47,500 nucleotides of DNA, taken from positions 1-47,500 of the forward strand of contig JACVTC010000313.1 of NCBI GenBank assembly GCA_016946835.1, written 5' to 3'. Both the position numbers and the translations under genes were made by a program. The DNA comes from Neocallimastix lanati (nom. inval.). Its lineage: Eukaryota; Neocallimastigomycota; Neocallimastigomycetes; Neocallimastigales; Neocallimastigaceae. The notes below the pieces were generated by a model, which was given only the letters and a program-made list of their open reading frames with translations, was not told where the DNA came from and searched no databases. Numbering within the stretch: position 1 is the first letter of the stretch; each line of letters starts with the position of its first letter. This document shows, in pieces, positions 34,501 through 45,744 of this stretch.

Positions 34501-35926
34501 TAAAATAAAATAAAGAATAAAATAAAAATTAAAATAAAATAAAAAAGAAATAAAATAAAACATAAAAAATAAAATATAAAGAAATAAAATATATCATAAA
34601 AAATAAATAAAAAATAAAATAAAGAATAGAATAAAATAAAACATAAAGAATAAAATAAAACATAAAGAATAAAATAAAGATAAATAAAATAAAATAAAGA
34701 TAAATAAAATAAAATAAATAAAATAAAATAAAGAATAAAATAAAATAAAATAAAGAATAAAATAAAGATAAATAAAATAAAATAAAGAATAGAATAAAAT
34801 AAAATAAAGAATAAATAAAATATAAAGAAATAAAATATATCATTAAAAAATAAATAAAAAATAAAATAAAAAAAAATAAAATAAAACATAAAGAATAAAA
34901 TAAAGATAAATAAAATAAAATAAAGAATAGAATAAAATAAAATAAAGAATAAAACAAAGATAAATAAAATAAAATAAAGAATAGAATAAAATAAAATAAA
35001 GAATAAAACAAAGATAAATAAAATAAAATAAAGAATAGAATAAAATAAAATAAAGAATAAAATAAAGATAAATAAAATAAAATAAAGAATAGAATAAAAT
35101 AAAAATAAAGAATAAAACAAAGATAAATAAAATAAAATATATCATAAAAAATAAATAAAAAATAAAATAAAGAATAGAATAAAATAAAACATAAAGAATA
35201 AAATAAAACATAAAGAATAAAATAAAGATAAATAAAATAAAATAAAGATAAATAAAATAAAATAAATAAAATAAAATAAAGATAAATAAAATAAAATAAA
35301 GAATAGAATAAAATAAAATAAAGAATAAAATAAAATAAAATAAAGAATAAAATAAAATAAAATAAAGAATAAAATAAAATAAAATAAAGAATAAAATAAA
35401 ATAAAATAAAGAATAAAATAAAATAAAATAAAGAATAAAATAAAAAAGAAATAAAATAAAATAAAAAATAAAATAAAATAAAATAAAAAATAAAATAAAA
35501 TAAAATAAAATAAAAAATAAAATAAAATAAAATAAAATAAAATAAAGAATAAAATAAAAAAGAAATAAGAATAGAATAAAATAAAATAAAGAATAAAATA
35601 AAGATAAATAAAATAAAATAAAGAATAGAATAAAAAAGAAATAAAATAAAATAAAGAATTAAATAAAATAAAATAAAGAATAGAATAAAAAAGAAATAAA
35701 ATAAAATAAAGAATAAAATAAAATAAAATAAAATAAAAAATAAAATAAAATAAAATAAAATAAAATAAAATAAAATAAAGAATAAAATAAAGAATAAAAT
35801 AAAATAAAAAATAAAATAAAATAAAATAAAATAAAATAAAGAATAAAATAAAAAAGAAATAAAATAAATAAAATAAAATAAAGAATAAAAAAGAAATAAA
35901 ATAAAAAATAAAACGAAAAATAAAAA
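31511..35926. repeat. 4.4-kb AAAAT/AAAG low-complexity block
   Basis: The plus strand is almost only A, T and isolated G, built from AAAATAAAAT, AAAGAATAAAAT, AGATAAATAAAAT, AAATCAAAATAAAG and ACATAAAGAATAAAA words. Larger blocks are themselves duplicated: GAATTGAATGAAAT marks repeats near 32303, 32620, 32839 and 33041, and a CATAAAGAATAAAAA-type unit is repeated about six times at 33560-33720. Long minus-strand open frames of Phe/Ile/Leu/Tyr are consequences of stop-free repeat words and are not genes. Confidence 0.9.
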
Positions 35927-36338
35927 CATTTAATGACTATTTTTTTTTTAAGGAATATATTATTTATAGCAATACTTTTTTTATTTAAAAGAATAATTTT
36001 TTTTAAATAATATTTTATTCTTTTAAATAATATTTTATTTGAAGTTTATTTTAAAGTATCATTTTTTTTTTATTATTAAGAATATTTTTTTTTTTTTAGG
36101 TATAGGTACTTTTTTTAAATACAAATATTTTTAAGACTTTTTTAATTTTTAAATATAAGAATATATATATATTTTATTATTTAAATATTTTTATTGAATA
36201 TTTTATTTTATATTTATTTATTTATTTTTTTTTAAAATAAAAATAAATAAGAAAAAAAAAAAAAAAAAAACTTTAATACTAATTTAACATTATTTATTAA
36301 AACTGCTTATTTATTAATTCAATTATTAAAAATTTAGT
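35927..36338. other. AT-rich spacer, no gene seen
   Basis: T-rich and then A-rich sequence with homopolymer runs; no recognisable feature. Confidence 0.4.
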
Positions 36339-36361
36339 TAGCCACATTTTTCGAAATACTA
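36339..36361. mobile_element. Solitary TIR end of the MITE-like family
   Basis: TAGCCACATTTTTCGAAATA-CTA is close to the right-hand end of the TIR elements at 29.84 and 28.27 kb (GCCACAT...GAAATG(C/T)AC). No partner end is visible nearby, so it is a remnant or solo end. Confidence 0.4.
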
Positions 36362-36364
36362 TAA

Positions 36365-36870
36365 TTCCATATTCATTAGTATATTAAAATATTTATTTAT
36401 ATTATTAATATATATTCATTAAAATATATATTAAAATATTTATTTATATTATTAATATATATTCATTAAAATATATAATAAATAATTTATTTATATTATT
36501 AATATATATTCATTAAAATATATAATAAATAATTTATTTATATTATTAATATATATTCATTAAAATATATAATAAATAATTTATTTATGTTATTAATATA
36601 TATTTATTAAAATATATAATAAATAATTTATTTATATTATTTATATATATTCATTAAAATAGATATTAAAATATTTATTTATATTATTAATATATATTCA
36701 TTAAAATATATATCGAAATATTTATTTAAGTAATTAATAAATATTCATTAATATATATATCAAAATATTTATTTAAGTAATTAGTAAATATTCATTAATA
36801 TATATATCAAAATATTTATTTAAGTAATTAATATATATTCATTAATATATATATTAAAATATTTATTTAA
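36365..36870 (-). repeat. Inverted array of the ~47-49-bp A/T repeat
   Basis: About ten units of TATTCATTAAAATATATA-(T/A)TAAAATATTTATTTATATTA are the reverse complement of the array at 30450-31510. The later units (36710-36870) carry TTTAAGTAATTA. Confidence 0.8.
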
Positions 36871-37075
36871 GTAATTATTTTATTTTTTTTATTCTTTATT
36901 TTATTTTATTTTATTTTATTTTTTTTATTTTATTTTTTTTTTATATTCTTTATTTTATTTTATTTTTTATTATATTATTTTTTATTTCTTTTTTATGTTT
37001 TATTTTATTTATTTTTTATTTTATTTATTTTTTATTTTATTTTATTTATTTTTTATTTTATATTTTTATATTACA
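36871..37075. repeat. TTTTA-type low-complexity block
   Basis: The reverse-complement type of the AAAAT block: ATTCTTTATTTTATTTTATT and TATTTTTTATTTTA words. It adjoins the inverted 47-bp array. Confidence 0.8.
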
Positions 37076-37420
37076 ATTTTTTTTATATTTTGATTTATTT
37101 AATTAGAAATTGCTTTAAAGAAAATATTTTATTGTATTAAAAAAAAAAAAAAATAAATAATTTATTAGTTAAAAATTAAAATAATAAATAATTAATCTTA
37201 TAAATATTATTAACTATTAATTGAATATATATAAATTATTTGATGGATGATATAATCCATTAAATTAAAAATTTAATATTATAAATAAATTTTTATTAAA
37301 CATAAAAATATATCAAAACAATTTTTTCTTAAAATATTATTTAATTTTAATAAGATTAACATAAATTAAAGATAAATTATCCTATGATAATTTCATTTTT
37401 TTATGTAAAAATCATTTATA
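37076..37420. other. AT-rich spacer, no gene seen
   Basis: Unremarkable A/T-rich DNA leading into the 76-bp repeat. No open frame or RNA feature could be supported. Confidence 0.4.
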
Positions 37421-38000
37421 GTTCATGTGGAAAACATAAATAAATGACAAAATAGCATATGATTTTTACATAATTTTATGAAAATAAAGCATTATTTTTC
37501 ATGTGGAAAACATAAATAAATGACAAATTAGCATATGATTTTTACATAATTTTATATAAAAAAACATTAATTTTTCATGTGAAAAACATAAATTAATGAC
37601 AAAATATCATATGATTTTTACATAATTTTATGTAAAAAAACATTAATTTTTCATGTGAAAAACATAAATAAATGACAAAATATCATATGATTTTTACATA
37701 ATTTTATGTAAAAAAACATTAATTTTTCATGTGAAAAACATAAATTAAAGACAAATTATCATATGATTTTTACATAATTTTATGTAAAAAACATTAATTT
37801 TCATGTGAAAAACATAAATTAATGCCAAAATATCATATGATTTTTATATAATTTTATGTAAAAAACATTTATTTTTCATGTGAAAAACATAAATTAAAGA
37901 CAAAATATCATATGATTTTTACATAATTTTATGTAAAAAACATTTATTTTTCATGTGAAAAACATAAATTAATGATAAAAAAAATTAATGATGAAATATC
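37421..38000. repeat. ~76-bp tandem repeat with dyad, about 8 copies
   Basis: CATGTG(G/A)AAAACATAAAT recurs every 75-77 bp (37424, 37500, about 37577, 37652, 37728 and on). Each unit also has CATATGATTTTTACATAA and TTTTATGTAAAAA. TTTTTACATAA and TTATGTAAAAA are inverted around a short loop, so every unit can form a hairpin. Non-coding. Confidence 0.85.
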
Positions 38001-38810
38001 AAATGATGATTTATATAATTTAATATAAGAAAACAAATAAAATTATATTTTATTTTTTTTATATTTAATTGCAATTATTTTAAATTATATAATTATTAAT
38101 AGATTAGTATGTTGTTTGAATAATATTAATCAATATTAAAAATTTAAAAAATTTTTATATTTATATTTATTTTTTATTTTATATTTTATATTTGATTTTA
38201 ATTTATTTTAAATTATTACTTAGATTTTAATTTACATTAGAATAAAGTTAATTAATTAAATTTATAATGATTAAATAATTAATAACATATAATTATGATA
38301 TTATAAAATTTATATTTTTAATTTTATAATGATTAAATAATAAATAAAATAATAATATTTTTTATATTTTTACTTTTATAATGATTAAATAATTAATAAC
38401 ATATAATTATAATATTAATAAAATTTTATTATTTAATAATGATTAAATAATTAATAAAATTTACTATGATATTAGTGAAATTTTTATTTTTAATTAAATA
38501 ATTATTAAATAATAAATAATATATCATTATTATTTATATTTTTAATTTGATAAGGGTTAAATAATAAATAAAATATATATATAATATTATTAAAATTCAC
38601 ATTTTTAATTAAAATATAATTTTTAAATAAAATTTAAATTTATATCTTTATAATTAATTATATATTATATTGTGAAGTATATATAATTATATTGATAATA
38701 AATATTATTTGCAATATATTAAATTTTAAATAAAATATTACTATTTTTAAATAATAATTTACTTAATCTCAATGATAGTATATAAATACAGCTATTATTT
38801 TATTAATAAA
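38001..38810. other. AT-rich spacer left of the telomere-like tract
   Basis: Loose repeats of ATGATTAAATAATTAATAAC with ATATAATTATAATATT occur (about 38260-38570). No gene is seen. The sequence ends abruptly at the G-rich tract. Confidence 0.45.
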
Positions 38811-38856
38811 GGGGTTAGGGGTTAGGGGTTAGGGGTTAGGGGTTAGTAGGGTTAGG
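38811..38856 (+). repeat. Internal telomere-like tract, GGGGTTA units
   Basis: Five GGGGTTA units are followed by GTAGGGTTAGG, 46 bp in all, reading G-strand left to right. This is TTAGGG-type telomeric sequence with a G-rich 7-bp variant. It sits exactly between unrelated A/T DNA and the 3' end of the Gag-type element. Confidence 0.85.
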
Positions 38857-41503
38857 TTTTAAACTTTGTAATTTTTATTAAAATTATTCGATTAGATAAT
38901 ACATTAATTAATGTATATATAAATTATATGAAATCATGACTACATGATTTTAAGTAAATTAATACATTTTTAGTAAAAAAATAAAAGTTCGATAAAGTAA
39001 AAAAAAAGTATATATCTATAAAGTTTAGAATTTTAAGGAAGAGAAAAATTATTCTTTTAAAGTAAATGAATAATAAAAGTAATTCTAATAAAAGAATTTT
39101 TGTAATTATCTAAAAGAATATAAAGTTTTTATAATCTAGTAGAATATTTTAAAATAAAATTTATAAAGAAATTAAATTTTAGTTTGTTCGTAAAGTAAGT
39201 ATATTTAATTAAAACTGAAATCGTATGAAATATATTTATTCATTGATATATTTCATAGATTCAATAATATCCTCAGAACTATAATCCATAGGATTTAATG
39301 GATTAATAGTTGTACTGAGAATATTAGGGGAATTGGATATTATAGTGTCACTATACATATCCATCCCGGCTTCATGGTAGTGCTCAATTGGCACTGTAGG
39401 AGTTAACGTTGAGGAGATAATTGAATCATTATCATCCTCCGTGTTTAGGCTGTCATCCTCAAAGAGTTCAGACGTACCTTTGAACTCTGGGGATTCAAGA
39501 GGGCCACTTGGATTAGCAGCCTTAAAAGCAGCAAAGCCCTTTGATGGGCTAACAACCCTTTCCTTTAGCGCAAGGGCAAAGGCAGAGATGGCTTCTTTAC
39601 TAGAGCGGAGGGCAGCATTAGCTACTTCCGAGGTCGAGCCGGGCGAGTTAGCTGGAGCATCATTGATGGTAGCTGGAGCATTATCGTGGGCACAAACCGA
39701 AGAAGGAGCAGCGAAGTTATTACCTGAGGTAGAGGCTTCTACATTAAGAGAAGCTTCATCAGGAACAGCAGTAGGCGTAGGCGTAGGAATATTAAATTTG
39801 GTAAATTTAATATTCTGGATAACATTAGAAAAGAAGTCCTTAATATAATCAGGACTTCTTTTTCTATTAATAGTTTCAGATATTCTTCGGTAGCATGCTT
39901 TTTCTACTCTAAGAATATCTTCATCATTAGCTGTAGAGGCATTGTCAACAGCAACAGGGTTAAAGTTTTCGAGAACTTTGAATGAGTTTTCAAAAACTTT
40001 AAGGATGTTAATAATCATTGGTTTGGATCTTTTGAGAACTGTAAGTTCGCAAATGTCTTTACCAATGAACGAGACATTTTTAATATAAAAATGTCGTATT
40101 CCAAGATTACTAAGGCATTTTTTGATAACCCAGATGGGTTGCCTTTGAATGCCTTTAATATATACTAAGTCAAGATCATCCTTTCGGATGATCTTAGGTT
40201 GCCTCATAATGAGGCTCAGGATACTTTCCTGAATTAAGGGGAGGCCATCTTCCTGACTTCTTATTCGTTGAAGCTGTGGAGGAAGATGGTCGGCATTCTT
40301 CTCAAGGGAATCTGTAATATCCTTACATTTTCCCTTTTTTTCTTCTATCATTTTTTTGATCCTCTCCTTTTTCTCTAATATTTCAAGAGAAAGTCGAGAG
40401 GGGGAGGCTTCAGACTTATTTTGTAGCACCGTACTAAGTGCTACTGAGTTGTTCTGAGCCTTGAAAATTTGGGATGAAAGTTTAACTTTCTCCTTTTTCC
40501 AAGACTCTTCTAGGCTTCTTATTGATTCAGTAAGATTGGAAATTTCAATCTTACTATTATAACATAAATTTTTTAAATGAGCGTTCTCAGTTCTAAGACG
40601 ATTAAATTCGTCTAAATCGAACTGATTGAGCTCTTTAGGGGCCGAATTTTGGCAGCTTGAGAGATATCTCTCAATGCTAGGATTTCGTTCATCTTCTTCC
40701 AAGGGGTTATTTTTTCTTTTACCAGTCCCTTCGGTCACTGGCTTCTTGAATAACCTTTCTTGGCTTAAGATATCTACTTCTTTCGTTGTGGAGGGAATCA
40801 CCGGCTTTAAGATAGGCTCTTCAGTAATCATGGGATTACTGACGGTCTTTCCAACGAGTTCTTCCCCAGAGTTAGCTTCTTTCATCGCAGCATCTTGGGT
40901 AGGTGCTGCGATGACTAGAGTAGTACCGTTAGAAGAGGTAGTAGGTTCAGCAGAGAGGAGGGTTTGATTTACATCAATCTCCTCTTTGTCGTTCATTTCT
41001 GGTCTACAATAATCATATTTGCACCAGAAATGGTTTCTCAAACTAGGCACCATCGTGAGTAGCTTCTTTACTGGTACCGGTTTGAAGAGGTCTTCATTAG
41101 TTTTGTCCTTGGGATTAGGACTTTGGAAGGGGAGAGATATGACCTGTCTCCCATTCTTGAATAGGATAAGAGGTATGTTATCATTTCCCTTACTGAGAGA
41201 GACGATCTTATGATTATAAAGATCAATAAGATACGCCTTAAGAGCACTAAAGGTGCAGCTATTGTTGCATTTCTTTCGTTTGTTCGAGCAGTAGAGGCGG
41301 GTATGACTTGTCTTAGTAAAAATTCCCCCGCATCTTCTGCAGCGGATCGGAATAGGGCGTCCGTCCGCGCTTTGGTTTTTACCACTAAGAATAAATGACA
41401 AGTGGTAAACACCGGCGTAGCTTAAGACTTCTTCCCCTTTAGATGGCATTATAAGATATTAAAAATTTATAAGAATATTTAATTATAAAGAATATTTTTA
41501 TTT
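38857..41503 (-). mobile_element. Gag-only telomeric retroposon (HeT-A-like arrangement)
   Basis: A 2.65-kb element in minus orientation, flanked on both sides by G-strand telomeric tracts. From 5' (right) to 3' (left): a short leader (41450-41503), one large ORF1/Gag-like gene, and a ~380-bp A/T-rich 3' region. Its 3'-terminal ~100 bp (38857-38955) aligns with the 3' end of the 2.35-kb units: both begin TTTTAAAC, then share a TACATTA(A)TTAATGTATATATAA dyad and a following hairpin. No reverse transcriptase or endonuclease frame is present. It is therefore either a natural Gag-only element or a derivative lacking ORF2. Its coding part is far richer in G+C than anything around it. Confidence 0.65.
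39236..41449 (-). CDS. ORF1/Gag-like protein of a non-LTR-type retroposon
   Basis: A 737-residue protein with an intact frame. Cys 37, 40, 54, 61 and 65 (RCRRCGG...YCSNKRKKCNNSC) form a zinc-finger-like N-terminal cluster. Residues about 275-335 are a probable coiled coil (FNRLRTENAHLKNLC...IRSLEESWKKEK), with further charged helix at 355-380. Residues about 420-490 (IIRKDDLDLVYIKGIQRQPI, then VIKKCLSNLGI, NVSFIGKD) form a compact alpha/beta segment resembling, to my recollection, the nucleic-acid-binding part of fungal LINE ORF1 proteins. The C-terminal third is Ala/Pro/Ser-rich, then acidic. Coiled coil plus nucleic-acid-binding domain fits an RNA-packaging Gag/ORF1p. Mixed codons and high G+C contrast with the host genes, suggesting separate ancestry. 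Another Zn-binding DNA protein is possible. Confidence 0.75.
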   Translation of the reverse strand: MPSKGEEVLSYAGVYHLSFILSGKNQSADGRPIPIRCRRCGGIFTKTSHTRLYCSNKRKKCNNSCTFSALKAYLIDLYNHKIVSLSKGNDNIPLILFKNGRQVISLPFQSPNPKDKTNEDLFKPVPVKKLLTMVPSLRNHFWCKYDYCRPEMNDKEEIDVNQTLLSAEPTTSSNGTTLVIAAPTQDAAMKEANSGEELVGKTVSNPMITEEPILKPVIPSTTKEVDILSQERLFKKPVTEGTGKRKNNPLEEDERNPSIERYLSSCQNSAPKELNQFDLDEFNRLRTENAHLKNLCYNSKIEISNLTESIRSLEESWKKEKVKLSSQIFKAQNNSVALSTVLQNKSEASPSRLSLEILEKKERIKKMIEEKKGKCKDITDSLEKNADHLPPQLQRIRSQEDGLPLIQESILSLIMRQPKIIRKDDLDLVYIKGIQRQPIWVIKKCLSNLGIRHFYIKNVSFIGKDICELTVLKRSKPMIINILKVFENSFKVLENFNPVAVDNASTANDEDILRVEKACYRRISETINRKRSPDYIKDFFSNVIQNIKFTKFNIPTPTPTAVPDEASLNVEASTSGNNFAAPSSVCAHDNAPATINDAPANSPGSTSEVANAALRSSKEAISAFALALKERVVSPSKGFAAFKAANPSGPLESPEFKGTSELFEDDSLNTEDDNDSIISSTLTPTVPIEHYHEAGMDMYSDTIISNSPNILSTTINPLNPMDYSSEDIIESMKYINE

Positions 41504-41520
41504 GGGGTTAAGGGGTTAGG
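41504..41520 (+). repeat. Telomere-like tract between the Gag element and unit 3
   Basis: GGGGTTAAGGGGTTAGG, in G-strand orientation, lies directly between the 5' side of the Gag-type element and the 3' end of unit 3. Confidence 0.75.
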
Positions 41521-43301
41521 TTTTAAACGTTATAATTTTATTTAATAAAATTAATCAAAATAGTTAATACATTATTAATGTATATATAATTTAAGAAAAA
41601 TCATTATTGATTTTCAAGAAGTTTAATTATTAAACTATTCTAGCGACTATTATTATTTTAAACAAATAATAATAGAAAATAAGATTTTTATTTTAGATAT
41701 TAAAATCTATTCTAAGATTTTTAAACTATTCTATTTGTAACAAAGAATTCTATACTATTCTAGAGAATTATTATTAAGAAAATAATAATAATTATAGCAA
41801 GCGAATAATAACTTTAAATATTAAGTAATTATTATTGTAAAATAATAATTAATACAATCTTTAAGAATTAATATTATTATAAAAATAATAATTAATACAT
41901 GAGTTTATAATTATTATGAGAAATAATAATTAATACATGAGTTAATAAATAATACATTTTAAAATAGAAAATTATTATTATTATGAAAATAATAATAATT
42001 AATACATGATTTTATAGAAGATTATTATTATGAGAAATAATAATCAAACAATTTTGATTAAAAAATATTGTTATTATATAAATAATAACAATTATACATA
42101 AGTTTATTAAATAGATTATTATAATAATAAAATAATTAATTATTAAATAAATAATAATTAATTAAAAGTATTGTTAATTATTATAACAATCATAGAGAAT
42201 AAAGAAAATACATCCCAAGAAGGTAAGGTCGGAGAACCGAGAACCAAAAAAAGGGATCCAAAGAATCCAGAATAACCCAAAGAATAGACAAGAGAACTAA
42301 AAGACAAGAACTCTGAATCAAAGGAGTACCCTGGAGAATAAGCAAACGAGAATCCAACAACCAATCAAGTAACCAGAAGAATAACCGAAAGAGAATCCAG
42401 CAAACCAACAAAGAGTAAACCGGAGAGTTCAGCAAGACAACAGAAATCCTGAAAACCAAAAGGAACCAAAAAATCATTCCAAAAGGAAACCGGAGAGATT
42501 ACATTCCAGTAATCAAAAGTGAGAACCGGAGTTTAAATCAAAAAGAGTCCAGCTAACAAAAGTGTCAACTGGAAGAGTTTAAAGACATTCCAGAAAACAG
42601 GTTAAAAAACCTGAATTCTGGGCGAATTATTTAAATATATTTTATTTTATTTTGATATAATGAATATTGCAAACGAATACTCATTAATACGGAAAAAATA
42701 TTTTAAAAAAAAACAAAAGATATTTATACTCTAAATTTCTTTATTATTAAAAAAATAAAACAAAATATTATAAAATAAAACAAAATATTATAGGTCCACT
42801 TTTAATTTACATTTTAATACAAAGGGATTTATTCTTTTATTTAAAATAATTTATTTATATTAATAAAATAAAATAAAATAAAAAAACGGATTCATAAAAA
42901 TTTATTTGTTTTTAAAATAATTTATTTATTATTTTGTTTTATCAAAGGGATGATGCAAATATAAAAACAATATAATTATAAAACTATTATTTTAAACAAT
43001 ATTTAAAAATAAATAAATAATGACAATAAACAATAGAACAAACGCTTTTATTTTATATAATATAAATTTTTAATTAATAATTTCAAATAATTTCGTAAAA
43101 CTAAATTAAAATTATTTTTTAAAATTTAAAACTGATTTAAAAGTAATTAATTTTATATAAGTTTTTCATATTTTATAAATTTAAAAAAAAATAATATATA
43201 TATATATATATATTTTTTTTTTTTGCTTTGCTTCTTTTTTTTCTTTTTTTTTTTTTTCTTTTTTTTTTTTTTTTTGGTTATATAGTAATAAAAATCTAAT
43301 C

Positions 43302-43332
<31 letters not shown>

Positions 43333-43872
43333 TTTAAATAATAATAATTTAAATATTAAACAAAAACTAATAAATAAAATATTTTAATATAGTTATTTAA
43401 AAATTAATAATTAATTAAATTTCATAATTAAATATTAATAAATTATAGTTATAATACAATGAAAATAGCATTAAAAAAAATACTATTTGTTATTTATAAA
43501 TTAAACATTAATCCAATCAATATATATTAATATAAATATTAAAATTATCATATTAAAATGAAAATTTTGTATAAATTTTATTATTAGTTATATATATTGA
43601 TATTTTGGTATTTTTTAGGTATTATATTTATTATCTATTATATAATTTATTTTATTATTTATAATTTTAATAAATGTTTATTATTATTTATGATTCTTTA
43701 ATATTTATAATTTTAATAAACGTTAATAATTATTTATTTATGATTCTTTAATTTATAATTTTAAAAAACGTTAATAATTATTTATTTATGATTCTTTAAT
43801 TTATAACTTTTAATTATTTTTTTTTTAATAATTATTTTTAAAAATAAAAAATGGGTTATCCATATTTTAAAG
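41521..43872 (-). mobile_element. 2.35-kb non-coding telomeric retroposon, unit 3
   Basis: Nearly identical to unit 1 over its whole length, including the same end at TTTTAAAG followed by GGGG. It shares unit 1-specific states: GAAAATAATAATAATT, a single TTTGCTTTGCTTC block, and the extra ~55 bp in the CGTTAATAATT repeat. Homopolymer lengths differ slightly. Confidence 0.75.
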
Positions 43873-43886
43873 GGGGTTAGGTTAGG
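43872..43886 (+). repeat. Telomere-like tract between units 3 and 4
   Basis: GGGGGTTAGGTTAGG, identical to the tract between units 1 and 2. Confidence 0.7.
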
Positions 43887-45608
43887 TTTTAAACGTTATA
43901 ATTTTATTTAATAAAATTAATCAAAATAGTTAATACATTATTAATGTATATATAATTTAAGAAAAATCATTATTGATTTTCAAGAAGTTTAATTATTAAA
44001 CTATTCTAGCGACTATTATTATTTTAAACAAATAATAATAGAAAATAAGATTTTTATTTTAGATATTAAAATCTATTCTAAGATTTTTAAACTATTCTAT
44101 TTGTAACAAAGAATTCTATACTATTCTAGAGAATTATTATTAAGAAAATAATAATAATTATAGCAAGCGAATAATAACTTTAAATATTAAGTAATTATTA
44201 TTGTAAAATAATAATTAATACAATCTTTAAGAATTAATATTATTATAAAAATAATAATTAATACATGAGTTTATAATTATTATGAGAAATAATAATTAAT
44301 ACATGAGTTAATAAATAATACATTTTAAAATAGAAAATTATTATTATTATGAAAAAAATAATAATTAATACATGATTTTATAGAAGATTATTATTATGAG
44401 AAATAATAATCAAACAATTTTGATTAAAAAATATTGTTATTATATAAATAATAACAATTATACATAAGTTTATTAAATAGATTATTATAATAATAAAATA
44501 ATTAATTATTAAATAAATAATAATTAATTAAAAGTATTGTTAATTATTATAACAATCATAGAGAATAAAGAAAATACATCCCAAGAAGGTAAGGTCGGAG
44601 AACCGAGAACCAAAAAAAGGGATCCAAAGAATCCAGAATAACCCAAAGAATAGACAAGAGAACTAAAAGACAAGAACTCTGAATCAAAGGAGTACCCTGG
44701 AGAATAAGCAAACGAGAATCCAACAACCAATCAAGTAACCAGAAGAATAACCGAAAGAGAATCCAGCAAACCAACAAAGAGTAAACCGGAGAGTTCAGCA
44801 AGACAACAGAAATCCTGAAAACCAAAAGGAACCAAAAAATCATTCCAAAAGGAAACCGGAGAGATTACATTCCAGTAATCAAAAGTGAGAACCGGAGTTT
44901 AAATCAAAAAGAGTCCAGCTAACAAAAGTGTCAACTGGAAGAGTTTAAAGACATTCCAGAAAACAGGTTAAAAAACCTGAATTCTGGGCGAATTATTTAA
45001 ATATATTTTATTTTATTTTGATATAATGAATATTGCAAACGAATACTCATTAATACGGAAAAAATATTTTAAAAAAAAACAAAAGATATTTATACTCTAA
45101 ATTTCTTTATTATTAAAAAAATAAAACAAAATATTATAAAATAAAACAAAATATTATAGGTCCACTTTTAATTTACATTTTAATACAAAGGGATTTATTC
45201 TTTTATTTAAAATAATTTATTTATATTAATAAAATAAAATAAAATAAAAAAACGGATTCATAAAAATTTATTTGTTTTTAAAATAATTTATTTATTATTT
45301 TGTTTTATCAAAGGGATGATGCAAATATAAAAACAATATAATTATAAAACTATTATTTTAAACAATATTTAAAAATAAATAAATAATGACAATAAACAAT
45401 AGAACAAACGCTTTTATTTTATATAATATAAATTTTTAATTAATAATTTCAAATAATTTCGTAAAACTAAATTAAAATTATTTTTTAAAATTTAAAACTG
45501 ATTTAAAAGTAATTAATTTTATATAAGTTTTTCATATTTTATAAATTTAAAAAAAAAAATAATATATATATATATATATTTTTTTTTTTTTGCTTTGCTT
45601 CTTTTTTT

Positions 45609-45652
<44 letters not shown>

Positions 45653-45713
45653 TTGCTTCTTTTTTTTTCTTTTTTTTTTTTTTTTTTGGTTATATAGTAA
45701 TAAAAATCTAATC

Positions 45714-45744
<31 letters not shown>

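Noticed and set aside
31475-35929. Many long minus-strand open frames encoding Phe/Ile/Leu/Tyr strings
   Set aside because: They are translations of AAAAT/AAAG repeats, which lack stop codons in some frames; no start context, domain or non-repetitive part.
39441-41398. Plus-strand and alternate-frame open frames across the ORF1 region
   Set aside because: They are antisense or shifted shadows of the 737-residue frame, open because this stretch is G+C richer and has fewer stops.
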